This document shows, piece after piece, positions 44,601 to 53,325 of a DNA stretch of 64,000 nt. The translations under genes and the position numbers were made by a program. The notes under the pieces are model-generated. The model did no database searches. It saw only the letters and a list, made by a program, of their open reading frames with translations, and was not told the origin of the DNA. Source of the stretch: Planctomycetota bacterium (GTDB taxonomy: Bacteria; Planctomycetota; B15-G4; SIAN01); contig JANQQL010000001.1 in assembly GCA_028289345.1 (NCBI GenBank), positions 1 through 64,000 of the forward strand. Direction: 5' to 3'. Numbering within the stretch: position 1 is the stretch's first letter; every line of letters starts with the position of its first letter.

Positions 44601-45476
44601 GATCGCCAAGCCTTCGTGGCCATACACGGTCAGCCCGAGCCCCGCGGGTAGCGTTCCGCGCCAATGATCCAGGGACGGAACCAGCTGTGCCTGGTACGAC
44701 GCGTTGTTTCCAAGCACCGCGGACGTCGCGTCCGTGAACAGTGGTCCCTGGCTGGTCGATCGCACCTGCTCCGCTGCCGTCACTTGAATGGAAAGAAGCC
44801 TGGGAGCCGACGAATCCTCGGGATAGCTCCAGGTGACTTGCCAAGTGGCGTTTTGCTGGCATCGACCAGACTCCACCGTACCGGACGCTTCGTAGTCCAC
44901 GCGCGTTGCAAAGGAACTCTCTGCCGGCTCGACAGTGATCAGCTTGAAATACACGTGAGCGTCCGCAGACCCAGCGAACGGTTCCCACCAGTGCTGCAAC
45001 GCGGCCTGCAAGGCGCCCGGTCCTTTTTCGGTCCCGAGGTACGGTTCCGGGGACTCCACCCGCAACCAGCGACCTTCCGACTTCCCCCCGGCAGACTCCC
45101 GGTCCTCTTCCCAGCGAAACTCCAGCCCGACCAAGGACTCGAACGGCAACTTTGCCCCCGGTTCGATCCCGTGGGCCAGAACCTTGAGCTGTTGCTTGGC
45201 CTGATCGTGCAAGACTTCGGTGTCCCAACCATCACTGGTCGGGCTCAGCTGCTGGATCTTCGCGGCTCGTGGCTTGGATTCCCCCGGCAAGGTGGGAAGG
45301 GATCCGTCCGCCCCCTCGGTTTCGTGGTCGCTGGAAGATGCATCGGTGGAATGCACGACCGAATGGGAATTCGGGGAGTGCCCTTCGGGGGCTGTTTGCT
45401 CGTGGTCTGCCGAGTCTCCACAGCCAGTGCTCGAGCACAGCAACGCAAGCAACCAGACACCGGGTCCACCCGACAT
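41655..45476 (-). CDS. CRTAC1/ASPIC-UnbV lipoprotein with thioredoxin and TPR domains, selenoprotein with one in-frame UGA
   Basis: 1,273 residues from ATG 45476 if UGA 43623-43625 is read as selenocysteine (U618). A lipobox (CSSTGC) is followed by an N-terminal domain of unknown type and FG-GAP repeats to residue 617 (DVNGDDRDDVL, DLDQDGDQDLA, DYDRDGNLDLY, DFDNDGDPDLY, DYNNDGWMDLY, DFNNDGREDLL). Then comes ITNEEKHDL-U-SFFWRQVVSHSP, another repeat, an ASPIC/UnbV domain (near 700-800), a TlpA-type thioredoxin domain with WCVNC (near 885-889) and C-terminal TPRs. The same frame continues for 655 codons after the UGA with no frameshift, and the junction is inside a conserved CRTAC1 region. Without readthrough it splits into 43623-45476 and a promoterless 41655-43601. 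Confidence 0.8.
43595..43611 (-). promoter_or_regulatory. SECIS hairpin of the CRTAC1-like selenoprotein
   Basis: GCGGCA GGUCG UGUCGC: six pairs (one G-U) around a GGUCG loop that begins 17 nt after the UGA. The E. coli fdhF SECIS has a GGUCU loop at nearly the same distance inside a GCA/UGC-closed stem. Confidence 0.8.
43623..43625 (-). other. Selenocysteine UGA codon (CRTAC1-like gene)
   Basis: In-frame TGA between KHDL and SFFWRQVV. The reading frame on both sides is the same gene. Confidence 0.78.
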
Positions 45477-45601
45477 TCGTGGTCCGAGGCCGGCCCGAAT
45501 CGTGGGACACTGCCAGGACGCCCTTCCCTCTTTGATTCGGAAAACGTCTTTTCGAAAACCTCGCCCTTCGGTCGACATTCCGTGAGTCCCGTGGGCCGCC
45601 A

Positions 45602-47065
45602 TCACGGACCATCTTTCTTGGGTTCCTGGGGACTCGCGTCCGAACCATCGTCGATGTAACCCAGCTCTCGAAGACGTTCGAGAGCCTCCTCGCTTTCTTG
45701 CGTAGTTTCTTGCGGAGTCTCTGCGGCGGGACGGGGCCGGAAGTCGAAGGATTGCAACAGATCCTCCATCTTCTGAGAGATCTCACGCCGCTCGGTGAGC
45801 AGGTTGCGTTGTTCGCTCGGATCCTCGACCAAATTGTAGAGTTTGCTGTCTTGCGGCTTGAGCGCATGACGGATGTACTTCCAAGGTTCCTCGGAAACAC
45901 AGAAGTACATGTCGTCCTTGCGATCGGCGGTCGGGGCGGAGGGAATCTTGTAGGTCAGCATGTTCACCGAATCTGCGTAGGCCACCAGCTTCGGATCCGC
46001 CGCTCCCGGTTCGAACAATGGCAGAAGGCTCTGGCCATCCATCAACTCGGGCAAATCGAGTCCGACGTAGTCGGCAACGGTAGGCACGATATCGATGGTT
46101 CGGACCTGATAAGGAATGCGAGTGTCTGCGGGCGACCCCGGACCTTTCATGACCAGGGGGACGCGAATCTGTTCCTGGTAGAGCACTCCGTGGGACCACC
46201 AGTTGTGGTCACCCAGCCCCTCTCCGTGGTCGGACACGACGACCACCACCAGGTCCTCCCACTCCCCTCGCTCGCGGAAGAAGTCGAACAGGCGCCCCAT
46301 GTGCTCGTCCATGTATTCGATTTCGATGTCGTACTTGTAGCGCCAGACATCCCACGGCTTCTGCGACTTGGGCGCAGGAAAACGGCGCATGTATTCCGGA
46401 GGCGGTTGCACCTCGGGATCGTGGGGATCGAAGTAGTGGACCCAGGCGAAGAAAGGACCCTCGACGCTGCGCAGCCACTCCAACGCCAGGTCGGTGGTTT
46501 CTGCCGCGCCTCGCTGGTGCCTGCCAGTGTTGACCATTCCCACCTGGTTCACTGCGGCCTGCCGCTGCTCGCCAAACTCCGCATCGAACACCTGAAAGCC
46601 TTGGTCCAGGCCGAAGTACTTGGTCACGGGAAACGCCGACACGAATGCCCCGGTGGCGTAACCGTGCTCCGTTAACATTTCGGCCAGGGTCACTTGGTCG
46701 CTGGTCAGCTTGCTCTGGTAGTTGGTTCCGTGCAGGATGCGAAGCCCATGATGGAACGGGTATAGACCGGTAAGAATTGACGCATGGGAGACCGGAGTGA
46801 CCGCGGCTTGGGCCATGGCTTTCTCGAACAGGACCCCCTGTTCCGCCAGCTTGTCGAGCACCGGACTGGTCTTTTTCTCGTACCCGTAGCAGCTCAGGTG
46901 GTCGGCTCGAGTCGTGTCGAGTGTGACGAGCAGCACATTGGGAGTCTTCGAGGGCGCACAGGCTTGCGCACCGAGGATCATCAAGAAGCCGGCCGCCAAG
47001 CGTCGGACGGCCGGGCAGCGCCCGCCGACCTTCGTGCCATCGTTCACGGATAGACTGGGTTTCAT
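45602..47065 (-). CDS. Sulfatase-fold lipoprotein (alkaline-phosphatase superfamily)
   Basis: 487 residues from ATG 47065 (GGAG five bases upstream). Lipobox ILGAQAC (Cys about 36). The metal site begins NVLLVTLDTTRADHLSCYGY near 43-62, with the second half VVVVSDHGEGLGDHNWW near 270. The position normally held by the formylglycine Cys/Ser of C/S-x-P-x-R is Thr in VTPVSHASILTG near 90, so it is not a classical sulfatase; Thr nucleophiles occur in phosphoglycerol-transferase-type and phosphohydrolase relatives. The C-terminal half has YNLVEDPSEQRNLL, the sulfatase C-terminal subdomain. The start codon overlaps the divergent hydrolase start. It is upstream of the CRTAC1-like gene on the same strand. 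Confidence 0.88.
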   Translation of the reverse strand: MKPSLSVNDGTKVGGRCPAVRRLAAGFLMILGAQACAPSKTPNVLLVTLDTTRADHLSCYGYEKKTSPVLDKLAEQGVLFEKAMAQAAVTPVSHASILTGLYPFHHGLRILHGTNYQSKLTSDQVTLAEMLTEHGYATGAFVSAFPVTKYFGLDQGFQVFDAEFGEQRQAAVNQVGMVNTGRHQRGAAETTDLALEWLRSVEGPFFAWVHYFDPHDPEVQPPPEYMRRFPAPKSQKPWDVWRYKYDIEIEYMDEHMGRLFDFFRERGEWEDLVVVVVSDHGEGLGDHNWWSHGVLYQEQIRVPLVMKGPGSPADTRIPYQVRTIDIVPTVADYVGLDLPELMDGQSLLPLFEPGAADPKLVAYADSVNMLTYKIPSAPTADRKDDMYFCVSEEPWKYIRHALKPQDSKLYNLVEDPSEQRNLLTERREISQKMEDLLQSFDFRPRPAAETPQETTQESEEALERLRELGYIDDGSDASPQEPKKDGP

Positions 47066-48026
47066 GGGCACTCCGGAGGGTTCTTCGGAAGCAGTCATCT
47101 TATCGGCACCCGCGAGTCCCCGGGACCGTGGGCGCCGGATCCGTTGGTACGCGAGTCTGGCCTTGGTCGGGGTGCTGGCGATCTACCTCGCCGGATCTTG
47201 GGTTGGCGCCTGGGTTCTGACCGCTCCTCGGACGCGAAGTTCCCTTCGGGACCAACCGACCTGGCAGTCCCAATCCCACCACGCCTCCGGAGGCGAGCGA
47301 GTGATGAGCTATCGGCAGGGGCCAGGGGACGCACCCGTCGTCCTTCTCGGCCATGGGTTCCGCGGGAGTGCAGCACAAATGACTCCGTTCGCCGAGCTCC
47401 TCCTGGACCAGGGATTCGCCGTCTGGTCGGTGGATTTTCGCGGTCATGGCCAGTCCCCGCCCCGAGTCGTGACCGCGGGAGCCACCGAGGCCCACGACCT
47501 GGACGCGGTACTCCGCGACTTGCGCAAAGAACGAGGAGATCTTCGAACCACCGGCTACCTCGGTCTGTCACTAGGTGCGGCCGCAGGCGCCCTGTCAGAG
47601 CTGGCCCCACAACTGGCCGCGTGCGTGTTGATCGGAATGTACGACGAGCTCGACACGGCGATCCGGCGCCGCTTCCAGCTTCACCTGGGCCTGGACCCGT
47701 GGCCCGCCGACTGGTTGTTCCGAAGGTGTGCCGAATGGCGCACGGGCATTCGCATCGAACACGTGCGCCCGGTGGACTCGCTGCACCGTTTCGACCCGAA
47801 CCGCCTATGCCTGGTGTTCGGCCGTCACGACCGACGAGTCGGTCCGGATGCCCCGATTCGACTGCGCCAGGCTTGCAAAGAGCCAGTCACCGTCCTGTTC
47901 ATGGAAGCAGATCACCAGGGGCTTGCTTCCTTGCACGCGGCCCCGCACCAATGGCAACGAATTGCGGAATTCCTTGCCGAGCACCTGGGAATGCCGCTCA
48001 GCCTTCCCGGCGAATCTTCACGCTGA
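47064..48026 (+). CDS. Membrane-anchored alpha/beta hydrolase
   Basis: 320 residues from ATG 47064; this start lies inside the divergent sulfatase start (palindromic CATG at 47063-47066), and no good ribosome binding site is seen, so the exact start is open. A signal anchor is present (WYASLALVGVLAIYLAGSWVGAWVL). Alpha/beta-hydrolase elements: LLGHGFRGSAAQM near 93 (oxyanion region), VDFRGHGQSPP near 122, nucleophile elbow GLSLGAAAG near 162 (Ser), Asp in FGRHD near 253 and His in ADHQGLAS near 282. An esterase or lipase-like hydrolysis in the periplasm is likely. Its 3' end overlaps the convergent gene by 29 bases. Confidence 0.82.
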   Translation: MGTPEGSSEAVILSAPASPRDRGRRIRWYASLALVGVLAIYLAGSWVGAWVLTAPRTRSSLRDQPTWQSQSHHASGGERVMSYRQGPGDAPVVLLGHGFRGSAAQMTPFAELLLDQGFAVWSVDFRGHGQSPPRVVTAGATEAHDLDAVLRDLRKERGDLRTTGYLGLSLGAAAGALSELAPQLAACVLIGMYDELDTAIRRRFQLHLGLDPWPADWLFRRCAEWRTGIRIEHVRPVDSLHRFDPNRLCLVFGRHDRRVGPDAPIRLRQACKEPVTVLFMEADHQGLASLHAAPHQWQRIAEFLAEHLGMPLSLPGESSR

Positions 48027-48819
48027 ACTCCTGGGGTGGCTCCACCAGGACCTGGAACGTCCAATCTTCTTCGAACGCCTTGGCGCGAAACTCTTCCTTC
48101 AACTCGAAGGGGAACGTCATTTTCTTCAGGACATAGTCGATTTCGATTTCTTCTTCGTTGATCCAGTCGACCAAGTCCGCGACGGGAGGATCGGTGAAGT
48201 CGACATCGAAGCTTTCGTTGGCCTGCTCCGGCGGAAAGGCCAGTCCCACGGTCACCTGGAACTGAGTCTGATCGCCGGACAGTACCACTTCGCGCGGAGT
48301 GACGAACGGTCGCCGCTCGATGACGATGCGGACCGTCAGCTCCGCCAGAGGCCGACGGTTTTCGTCTTCCACCGTGATGACGCCGTCGATGTCCTCGATC
48401 TTGTGACCGTCGATTCGCACTTCCACCACGGCTCCAGAGGTCGTGGGGCCCTCCGCGAACGAAGCGCTCAGGCAGTCGCAGCTGGACACCAAGTGCAGCG
48501 CGGGCAGCTCCTCGGCGCCTTCGATGAGGAGCGGAACCGGGAACGTTCGCACTTCCCCGAGCCCCATGTCGGACTGGTCGTGGAAGTCCTTTTCGAAACG
48601 ATAGGTCACCTCTTCGGCACTGGCCGCATTCGGCGCTGGGGTCTCCGCTGACGGCTCGGTCCCCCCTCCCGCAGACGCCGCGGGCGGAGTCGACGCCGGG
48701 TGCCGCTGGGGGTCGGCCGGGGCTGATTCGTCCGAACCGCAGCTCATCGTGCTCCCCACCAGGAGCAGCCCCCCGGCGAATCGAGGAAGGAAGGTGCGGA
48801 GGAATGGAATCGCACTCAT
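47998..48819 (-). CDS. Lipoprotein with DUF1573-like domain
   Basis: 273 residues from ATG 48819. Signal peptide with lipobox LVGSTMSC (Cys about 27) and a 45-residue Ser/Ala/Pro linker. The rest is beta-sandwich (Ig-like) with FPVPLLIEGAEELPALHLVSSCDCLSASF, where the SSCDC segment resembles the CGC motif of DUF1573. A second Ig-like module ends in PPQEFSVKIRREG. Such modules occur in envelope proteins of planctomycetes and Bacteroidetes, without a known reaction. It is convergent with and overlaps the alpha/beta hydrolase. Confidence 0.6.
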   Translation of the reverse strand: MSAIPFLRTFLPRFAGGLLLVGSTMSCGSDESAPADPQRHPASTPPAASAGGGTEPSAETPAPNAASAEEVTYRFEKDFHDQSDMGLGEVRTFPVPLLIEGAEELPALHLVSSCDCLSASFAEGPTTSGAVVEVRIDGHKIEDIDGVITVEDENRRPLAELTVRIVIERRPFVTPREVVLSGDQTQFQVTVGLAFPPEQANESFDVDFTDPPVADLVDWINEEEIEIDYVLKKMTFPFELKEEFRAKAFEEDWTFQVLVEPPQEFSVKIRREG

Positions 48820-48977
48820 GGGAACTCCTAGAGGCTATCGAGAGAGAAGGGGCCAGGCGCCCCCGGGGGAGAGTACGGCCCACCTCGGGTTGCGGTAAAC
48901 CAGAACCGCAAAAATTGCCGATAGTCCCAAGGAGCGCGTCCGCTTCCGGACACGCCGCCTCACAGGAGAGCTGATCC

Positions 48978-49334
48978 ATGCCGCGCCGACCGATCTTCCT
49001 CGCCGTCCTCGGCCTCGTCACTTTGGGCTCACTGGGTCTCACGGTGCGCCCCAACGAACAGGAAAGCCTGCGCGCCCGCGTTGACACGCTGGAATCTCAA
49101 ATCGAAGAGATGCAGGCCGAGCTTGACCGATTCCAGCAACTCGAAGAGGCCTTGCAGAAGAGCTGCACCGCCCTCCAGAAGTCCGTCGCCACGGCTCGCA
49201 AGAACGGCTTCGAATGGGCCGGCGCGAACCCCCAATCTCGCACGGACCTCCTGGAAGGCCTGCAGGCCTTTGCGTCACAGATCACCGCGACATCCCGGGG
49301 CAGCAACGGCGAGGACGTGGACAGCGAAGGCTGA
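48978..49334 (+). CDS. Small exported coiled-coil protein
   Basis: 118 residues from ATG 48978 (AGGAGA eight bases upstream). The N-terminal 22 residues (FLAVLGLVTLGSLGLTV) are a signal peptide or anchor. Residues 27-68 form a clear heptad coiled coil (SLRARVDTLESQIEEMQAELDRF). A short C-terminal helix follows. Its role is unknown; similar small coiled-coil proteins often stabilise envelope assemblies. It stands alone, 158 bases after the divergent lipoprotein start. Confidence 0.65.
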   Translation: MPRRPIFLAVLGLVTLGSLGLTVRPNEQESLRARVDTLESQIEEMQAELDRFQQLEEALQKSCTALQKSVATARKNGFEWAGANPQSRTDLLEGLQAFASQITATSRGSNGEDVDSEG

Positions 49335-49463
49335 CCACCCCCAACGTCTCGGTTCGGCGAAGCAACTCTGCCGCCTCCGCTCCTGATGAGCGTGGGGAAA
49401 GCTTCGAATGTCATCGCCAATGACGGGGCCGCCTCCCCCGCGATCGGATCCAGCTCGCCAGCG

Positions 49464-49492
49464 TTGAGGCGGGTTGGCCCAGCAAGTATTGT
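49464..49492 (+). promoter_or_regulatory. Candidate sigma-70 promoter of fabI
   Basis: TTGAGG (49464-49469), exactly 17 bases, TATTGT (49487-49492), 69 bases ahead of the fabI start. Both boxes match four or five of six consensus bases. Confidence 0.4.
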
Positions 49493-49560
49493 CCCCACCG
49501 ATGCGAACGTCACCGCAGTTTCGCACCGGGAGCGAGATCCCGGCGAAAACGGGGGAGATC

Positions 49561-50325
49561 ATGCTGCAAGGCAAGCGGGGTGTGGTACTCGGGGTCGCCA
49601 ATCGCCGAAGCATTGCTTGGGCGATCGCCAAGGGCGCGAAAGAGGCGGGCGCCGAAGTGGCACTGACCTACGCGTCCGAGCGTCTCAAGAGCAATGTCGA
49701 AGAGCTGGCCGCCACCGCGGACATCTCGTGCCTGCTTCCCTGTGACGTTACCAAAGACGGTGAGATCGAGGCGCTCTTCGAGTCTCTCAAGAAAGAGTAC
49801 GGCAGCTTGGATTTCCTGGTCCACGGGATTGCCTTCGCGAAGAAAGAAGAACTCGCCGGGGCCTTCCACGAAACCAGCCGGGATGGGTTTCTCCTCGCCC
49901 AGGATGTCAGCGCCTACTCCCTCACCGCGCTGAGCCGGGGCGCCGTTCCGCTGATGGAAGGTCGCCCGGGAAGCATTCTGACCCTGACCTATCTTGGCAG
50001 TCAGCGAGTCGTCCCCAATTACAACGTTATGGGCGTGGCGAAAGCCTCCCTCGAAGCCTCGGTGCGCTACCTCGCTTCGGATCTGGGGCCTCGCGGAATT
50101 CGGGTCAACGCGGTGTCCGCGGGCCCGATCAAAACCCTCTCTGCTGCGGGCGTCTCCAACTTCTCCACGTTGCTCAAGGACGTCCCGTCCCGAGCCCCCT
50201 TGCGACGCAACGTCACCGCCGAGGAAGTCGCCGACGCCGCATTGTTCCTGCTTTCGGATGGCGCCCGCGGTGTCACCGGCACCAACCTGTACGTCGACGC
50301 GGGATTCCACATTCTCGGCGTGTAG
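49561..50325 (+). CDS. fabI: Enoyl-[acyl-carrier-protein] reductase (NADH)
   Basis: 254 residues from ATG 49561 (GGGGAG just upstream). FabI is the short-chain dehydrogenase that reduces enoyl-ACP in the last step of each fatty-acid elongation cycle. Visible: GVANRRSIAWAIAKGAKEAGAEV (NAD-binding, near 11-35), DFLVHGIAFA near 83, and the catalytic Tyr-x6-Lys as YNVMGVAK near 155 preceded by LTYLGSQRVVPN. LYVDAGFHILG closes the C-terminus. It is the classical FabI type. It is 84 bases ahead of the HAD gene. Confidence 0.95.
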   Translation: MLQGKRGVVLGVANRRSIAWAIAKGAKEAGAEVALTYASERLKSNVEELAATADISCLLPCDVTKDGEIEALFESLKKEYGSLDFLVHGIAFAKKEELAGAFHETSRDGFLLAQDVSAYSLTALSRGAVPLMEGRPGSILTLTYLGSQRVVPNYNVMGVAKASLEASVRYLASDLGPRGIRVNAVSAGPIKTLSAAGVSNFSTLLKDVPSRAPLRRNVTAEEVADAALFLLSDGARGVTGTNLYVDAGFHILGV

Positions 50326-50409
50326 ACCGCCTCGGGGCAGAAGACTGTTCGACCGACCGAGGCCTCGTTTGCGCATCTCGGACACGAGCCGAGATTTCCA
50401 AGGAGATTC

Positions 50410-51021
50410 ATGCCAGGCATTCGCAACGTAGTGTTCGACGTGGGAAACGTCCTGCTGAAGTGGGATCCCGTCGCCATCGTGAACGAGCAGCTAGCAGACG
50501 ACTCTCAGCGCCAGAGGGTCTTGGAAGGCATGTTTCAACACCCCGACTGGGATGCGCTCGATCGCGGCGCCCTGGACGAACGCGAGGCGACGCTGACTTT
50601 CTGCGAACGAACCGGCCTCGACCAGGAAATCGTGGCGCGCCTGATGCTGGCTTCCAAGGCGGACCTCACGGAAATGACCGAGGGAGTGCAGCTCCTGAAG
50701 GAACTGCATCAGCGGCAAGTTGGGCTGTACTGCCTCACCAACATGAGCCGAGGAACCTTCGAGTTCGTCCATCCGCGGTTTTCTTTCTGGCAGTACTTCC
50801 GCGGCATGATCGTGTCGGCCTTTCTGCGCATGGCCAAGCCGGATGCCGAGATCTTCCAGCGCTTGCTGGACACCTATCGGCTGGATCCGAGCGCGACCGT
50901 GTTCTTGGACGACAACCCAGCCAACGTCCGCGGGGCCCAAGCCCTCGGGATCGTCGCGCGCTGCTACGATGATCCGGCCTCGGTTCAGGAATGGCTCTGG
51001 AGAGAAATCGACGCCGCCTGA
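50410..51021 (+). CDS. HAD-superfamily hydrolase
   Basis: 203 residues from ATG 50410 (AAGGAG upstream). HAD motif I is VVFDVGNVLLKWDP near 7-20 (nucleophile Asp), motif II the Ser/Thr at LYCLTNMSRG near 111, motif III Lys at MAKPDAEIF near 145 and motif IV DDNPANV near 165. The cap is a short helical C1 insert. It resembles YihX/haloacid-dehalogenase-like sugar-phosphate or epoxide hydrolase N-terminal phosphatases. Substrate unknown. The gene follows fabI on the same strand, but the family does not tie it to lipid synthesis. Confidence 0.88.
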   Translation: MPGIRNVVFDVGNVLLKWDPVAIVNEQLADDSQRQRVLEGMFQHPDWDALDRGALDEREATLTFCERTGLDQEIVARLMLASKADLTEMTEGVQLLKELHQRQVGLYCLTNMSRGTFEFVHPRFSFWQYFRGMIVSAFLRMAKPDAEIFQRLLDTYRLDPSATVFLDDNPANVRGAQALGIVARCYDDPASVQEWLWREIDAA

Positions 51022-51033
51022 CCATCCCCTCGA

Positions 51034-53325
51034 TCAGCGTTTGCTGAGTTCCGGCACCTGAATCACGTTGCCTTCAAGGACGTCCGCTTCCGACACGGAC
51101 AGCTCGGCCACCTTGCCTTGACTGCGGACTTGGACCGGCCCCATGGCGGACACCGTTTCCGGCCGGACTTCGGTGGAGTACGGCAGGACGAGTTCGTAGT
51201 CGCCCGATTCGTCCGCCACCGAGCGGGCCTGGTACTGGAATGTCCTTCCTCGCCCGGTCTTCAACCGGACCTTCGCCAACACCGCCGCTCGAGGAGCCAC
51301 CCGCCCCTTCAGTGTCGCCCCTTCCACCAGCTCCCAGACTTTGTACAGCGCCGCATTCTGGGGAAGCCCTGCCGCCGCTTCTCCCACTTCGATCGGCCGG
51401 GACTCGTGCAGGAGGCGAAAGCGCTGTAGTGCCGGGAGCTGCTGACCGGTGGCCGAGTTCTCGCTGAACTTGCCATCGTAGTAGTGCAATTGGATCACGG
51501 TGCGCCAGGCAATCTGTTCGGTCTGACTGGGCGGCGGCTTGGTCACGAGATACCGGGCGCGGTACTTGCGCAGGATCTCCACCGCCTCTTGCTCCGACTC
51601 GACTTCGTGGAGCCGCATGGAGTCCTGGTAATGCTGTCCGCCGAGATCGTCGCCGAAGTTGTTGACCACCACGGGTCGCTCGGCCACGTACTGGATCATG
51701 TGACCAATGTCCCAATAGGCAAGCACGCCGTAGTCGGGTTGAGCGTTCAGGTCGCTCGGGTCTCCAGCAGGCGGCGTGTGAGTTCTCATCCAGTCCGCCG
51801 TTCGACTCAATTCCCAGTGCGACAACACGGAGACCGGAAACTGCGGAGGCGGCGTGGTCTCGTCGCGCAGTTCGCGCCAGCGCTGATACTGCCCTTCGAA
51901 GTAAACCAGGCAGGGCCGAGAACACCAGAGGAACAACCCGGCGAGAAGCCACGGAATCGCTGCCGCCGGCTTCCAACGCTTCGCGGCGTTCCAGAACGGC
52001 TGACAAAGCAATCCAAGTACCCATGCAGACCCCAGAGCGGCGGGCACCGAGAACAGGTCCACGAAGCGAGCCTGAATGACGGTCAGTCCGCCCAGAGCGA
52101 GAACCGTCCACAGGAGCAACACTGACTGGGGGTCGCGGCGGGTGGAGAAACCCCTCACCATCCACCCGAGGAGCGCCAAGGGCAGCACCGGAAAGGTCCA
52201 TCCAAGGGTCTCTGCGGCCAGCCCGCGGGTCAGGGACTCGCCAGCCAGGAACAGCGGCCGAGATTCGCGAACCGAGGCCTGGAACTGCTCGTCTTTGGTC
52301 ACCCACTGCAACGACTCGGAAACGGACTCGCGCAATTCGGGGACCGCGACTCCCGCCAGAGTAGAACCCAGCACGAAAGCACCCAACGTCCAACCCAGCG
52401 GTCCCCACGGTGACGAGAACTTGTCGGCGATCCTCATGGCGATTCCGTGGATCAACGCCAATGTCGCCGCCACCGTCGGATGCAACCAAGACAGCGTCGA
52501 CAAGGTCCACTGGCCGTTCTGTGCCCAGTAGCTGTCGTGACAGCCCACCGCCAACACCACGGCGGCAGTCAAGTGGGCGACCAGCCCGGGCCCCTTCAAG
52601 AGTTCCCGAAGCGACCCCGGGTCCTTGCCGCGAATCAGCATCCAAGAAACGATCCAGCATTGCTGGATGGCCAGGAACACCAGACAGCCCGGCCAAAGCA
52701 GAATCGAAACCGCCGTCACCGCCCCCCAGCAAGCCGCGGGCCCCACCACCGGCTGGTTGTTCAGGAGGCGACGACCGGTCCAAGCGCCGACTCCGAGGAA
52801 ACCGGCCACCAGGAGTCCCATGATGGCGTGGTGATCCAAGGCGCCGATCTGGGTCATGAACAAGCTGCCGCCCGAAACGGACAGAGCTGCGCATGCCGCC
52901 AATGCCATCCCCCGAGACTCGAGCAGACAACGCGCAACCGGGTACAGCAGCAAGATCGCCAACACTCCGTACAGCGGCGGAAGGAACGCCGCCCTGGTTT
53001 CTTGCACCGAAAGAGTGTCCGCTGCGGAAACTTTCAACAAGCACGCAGAAAGCAGATCGAACCAAGGGGGCCAGATGGGTGCTCCGCCCTCGGGGAAATG
53101 CAGATACGGATCGAACTCAGGCACGACCGGAAAGTCTTCCAAGGCATGACGAGTTCGGGCCATGTGGTAGTAGGAGTCGTGGCCGTAGAACACGACTCGC
53201 TGATCCTCGGGAAGCACCGCCGGGAAGTTCATCACCCGACAAACCACTCCGACCAACACGCAAGCGAGCAACGCAACGGCGACCAGTACGGACCGACCAC
53301 GGCTCGTTGCGGGAACGCTAGTCAT
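51034..53325 (-). CDS. STT3/AglB/PglB-type oligosaccharyltransferase
   Basis: 763 residues from ATG 53325, overlapping the upstream gene's end by eight bases. About 12-13 membrane helices. The STT3 signatures are recognisable: GHDSYYHMAR near 48-57 (the metal/acceptor DxD-like loop), a DHHAIMG near 165, and the peptide-binding YWDIGHMI near 560 in place of WWDYG. The C-terminal periplasmic domain (about 200 residues) is beta-rich. Such enzymes transfer a lipid-linked glycan to Asn of exported proteins. Outside Campylobacterota and some Desulfo-lineages they are uncommon in bacteria. It shares an operon with an aminotransferase, an omega-amidase and a sulfatase-fold protein. Confidence 0.85.
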   Translation of the reverse strand: MTSVPATSRGRSVLVAVALLACVLVGVVCRVMNFPAVLPEDQRVVFYGHDSYYHMARTRHALEDFPVVPEFDPYLHFPEGGAPIWPPWFDLLSACLLKVSAADTLSVQETRAAFLPPLYGVLAILLLYPVARCLLESRGMALAACAALSVSGGSLFMTQIGALDHHAIMGLLVAGFLGVGAWTGRRLLNNQPVVGPAACWGAVTAVSILLWPGCLVFLAIQQCWIVSWMLIRGKDPGSLRELLKGPGLVAHLTAAVVLAVGCHDSYWAQNGQWTLSTLSWLHPTVAATLALIHGIAMRIADKFSSPWGPLGWTLGAFVLGSTLAGVAVPELRESVSESLQWVTKDEQFQASVRESRPLFLAGESLTRGLAAETLGWTFPVLPLALLGWMVRGFSTRRDPQSVLLLWTVLALGGLTVIQARFVDLFSVPAALGSAWVLGLLCQPFWNAAKRWKPAAAIPWLLAGLFLWCSRPCLVYFEGQYQRWRELRDETTPPPQFPVSVLSHWELSRTADWMRTHTPPAGDPSDLNAQPDYGVLAYWDIGHMIQYVAERPVVVNNFGDDLGGQHYQDSMRLHEVESEQEAVEILRKYRARYLVTKPPPSQTEQIAWRTVIQLHYYDGKFSENSATGQQLPALQRFRLLHESRPIEVGEAAAGLPQNAALYKVWELVEGATLKGRVAPRAAVLAKVRLKTGRGRTFQYQARSVADESGDYELVLPYSTEVRPETVSAMGPVQVRSQGKVAELSVSEADVLEGNVIQVPELSKR

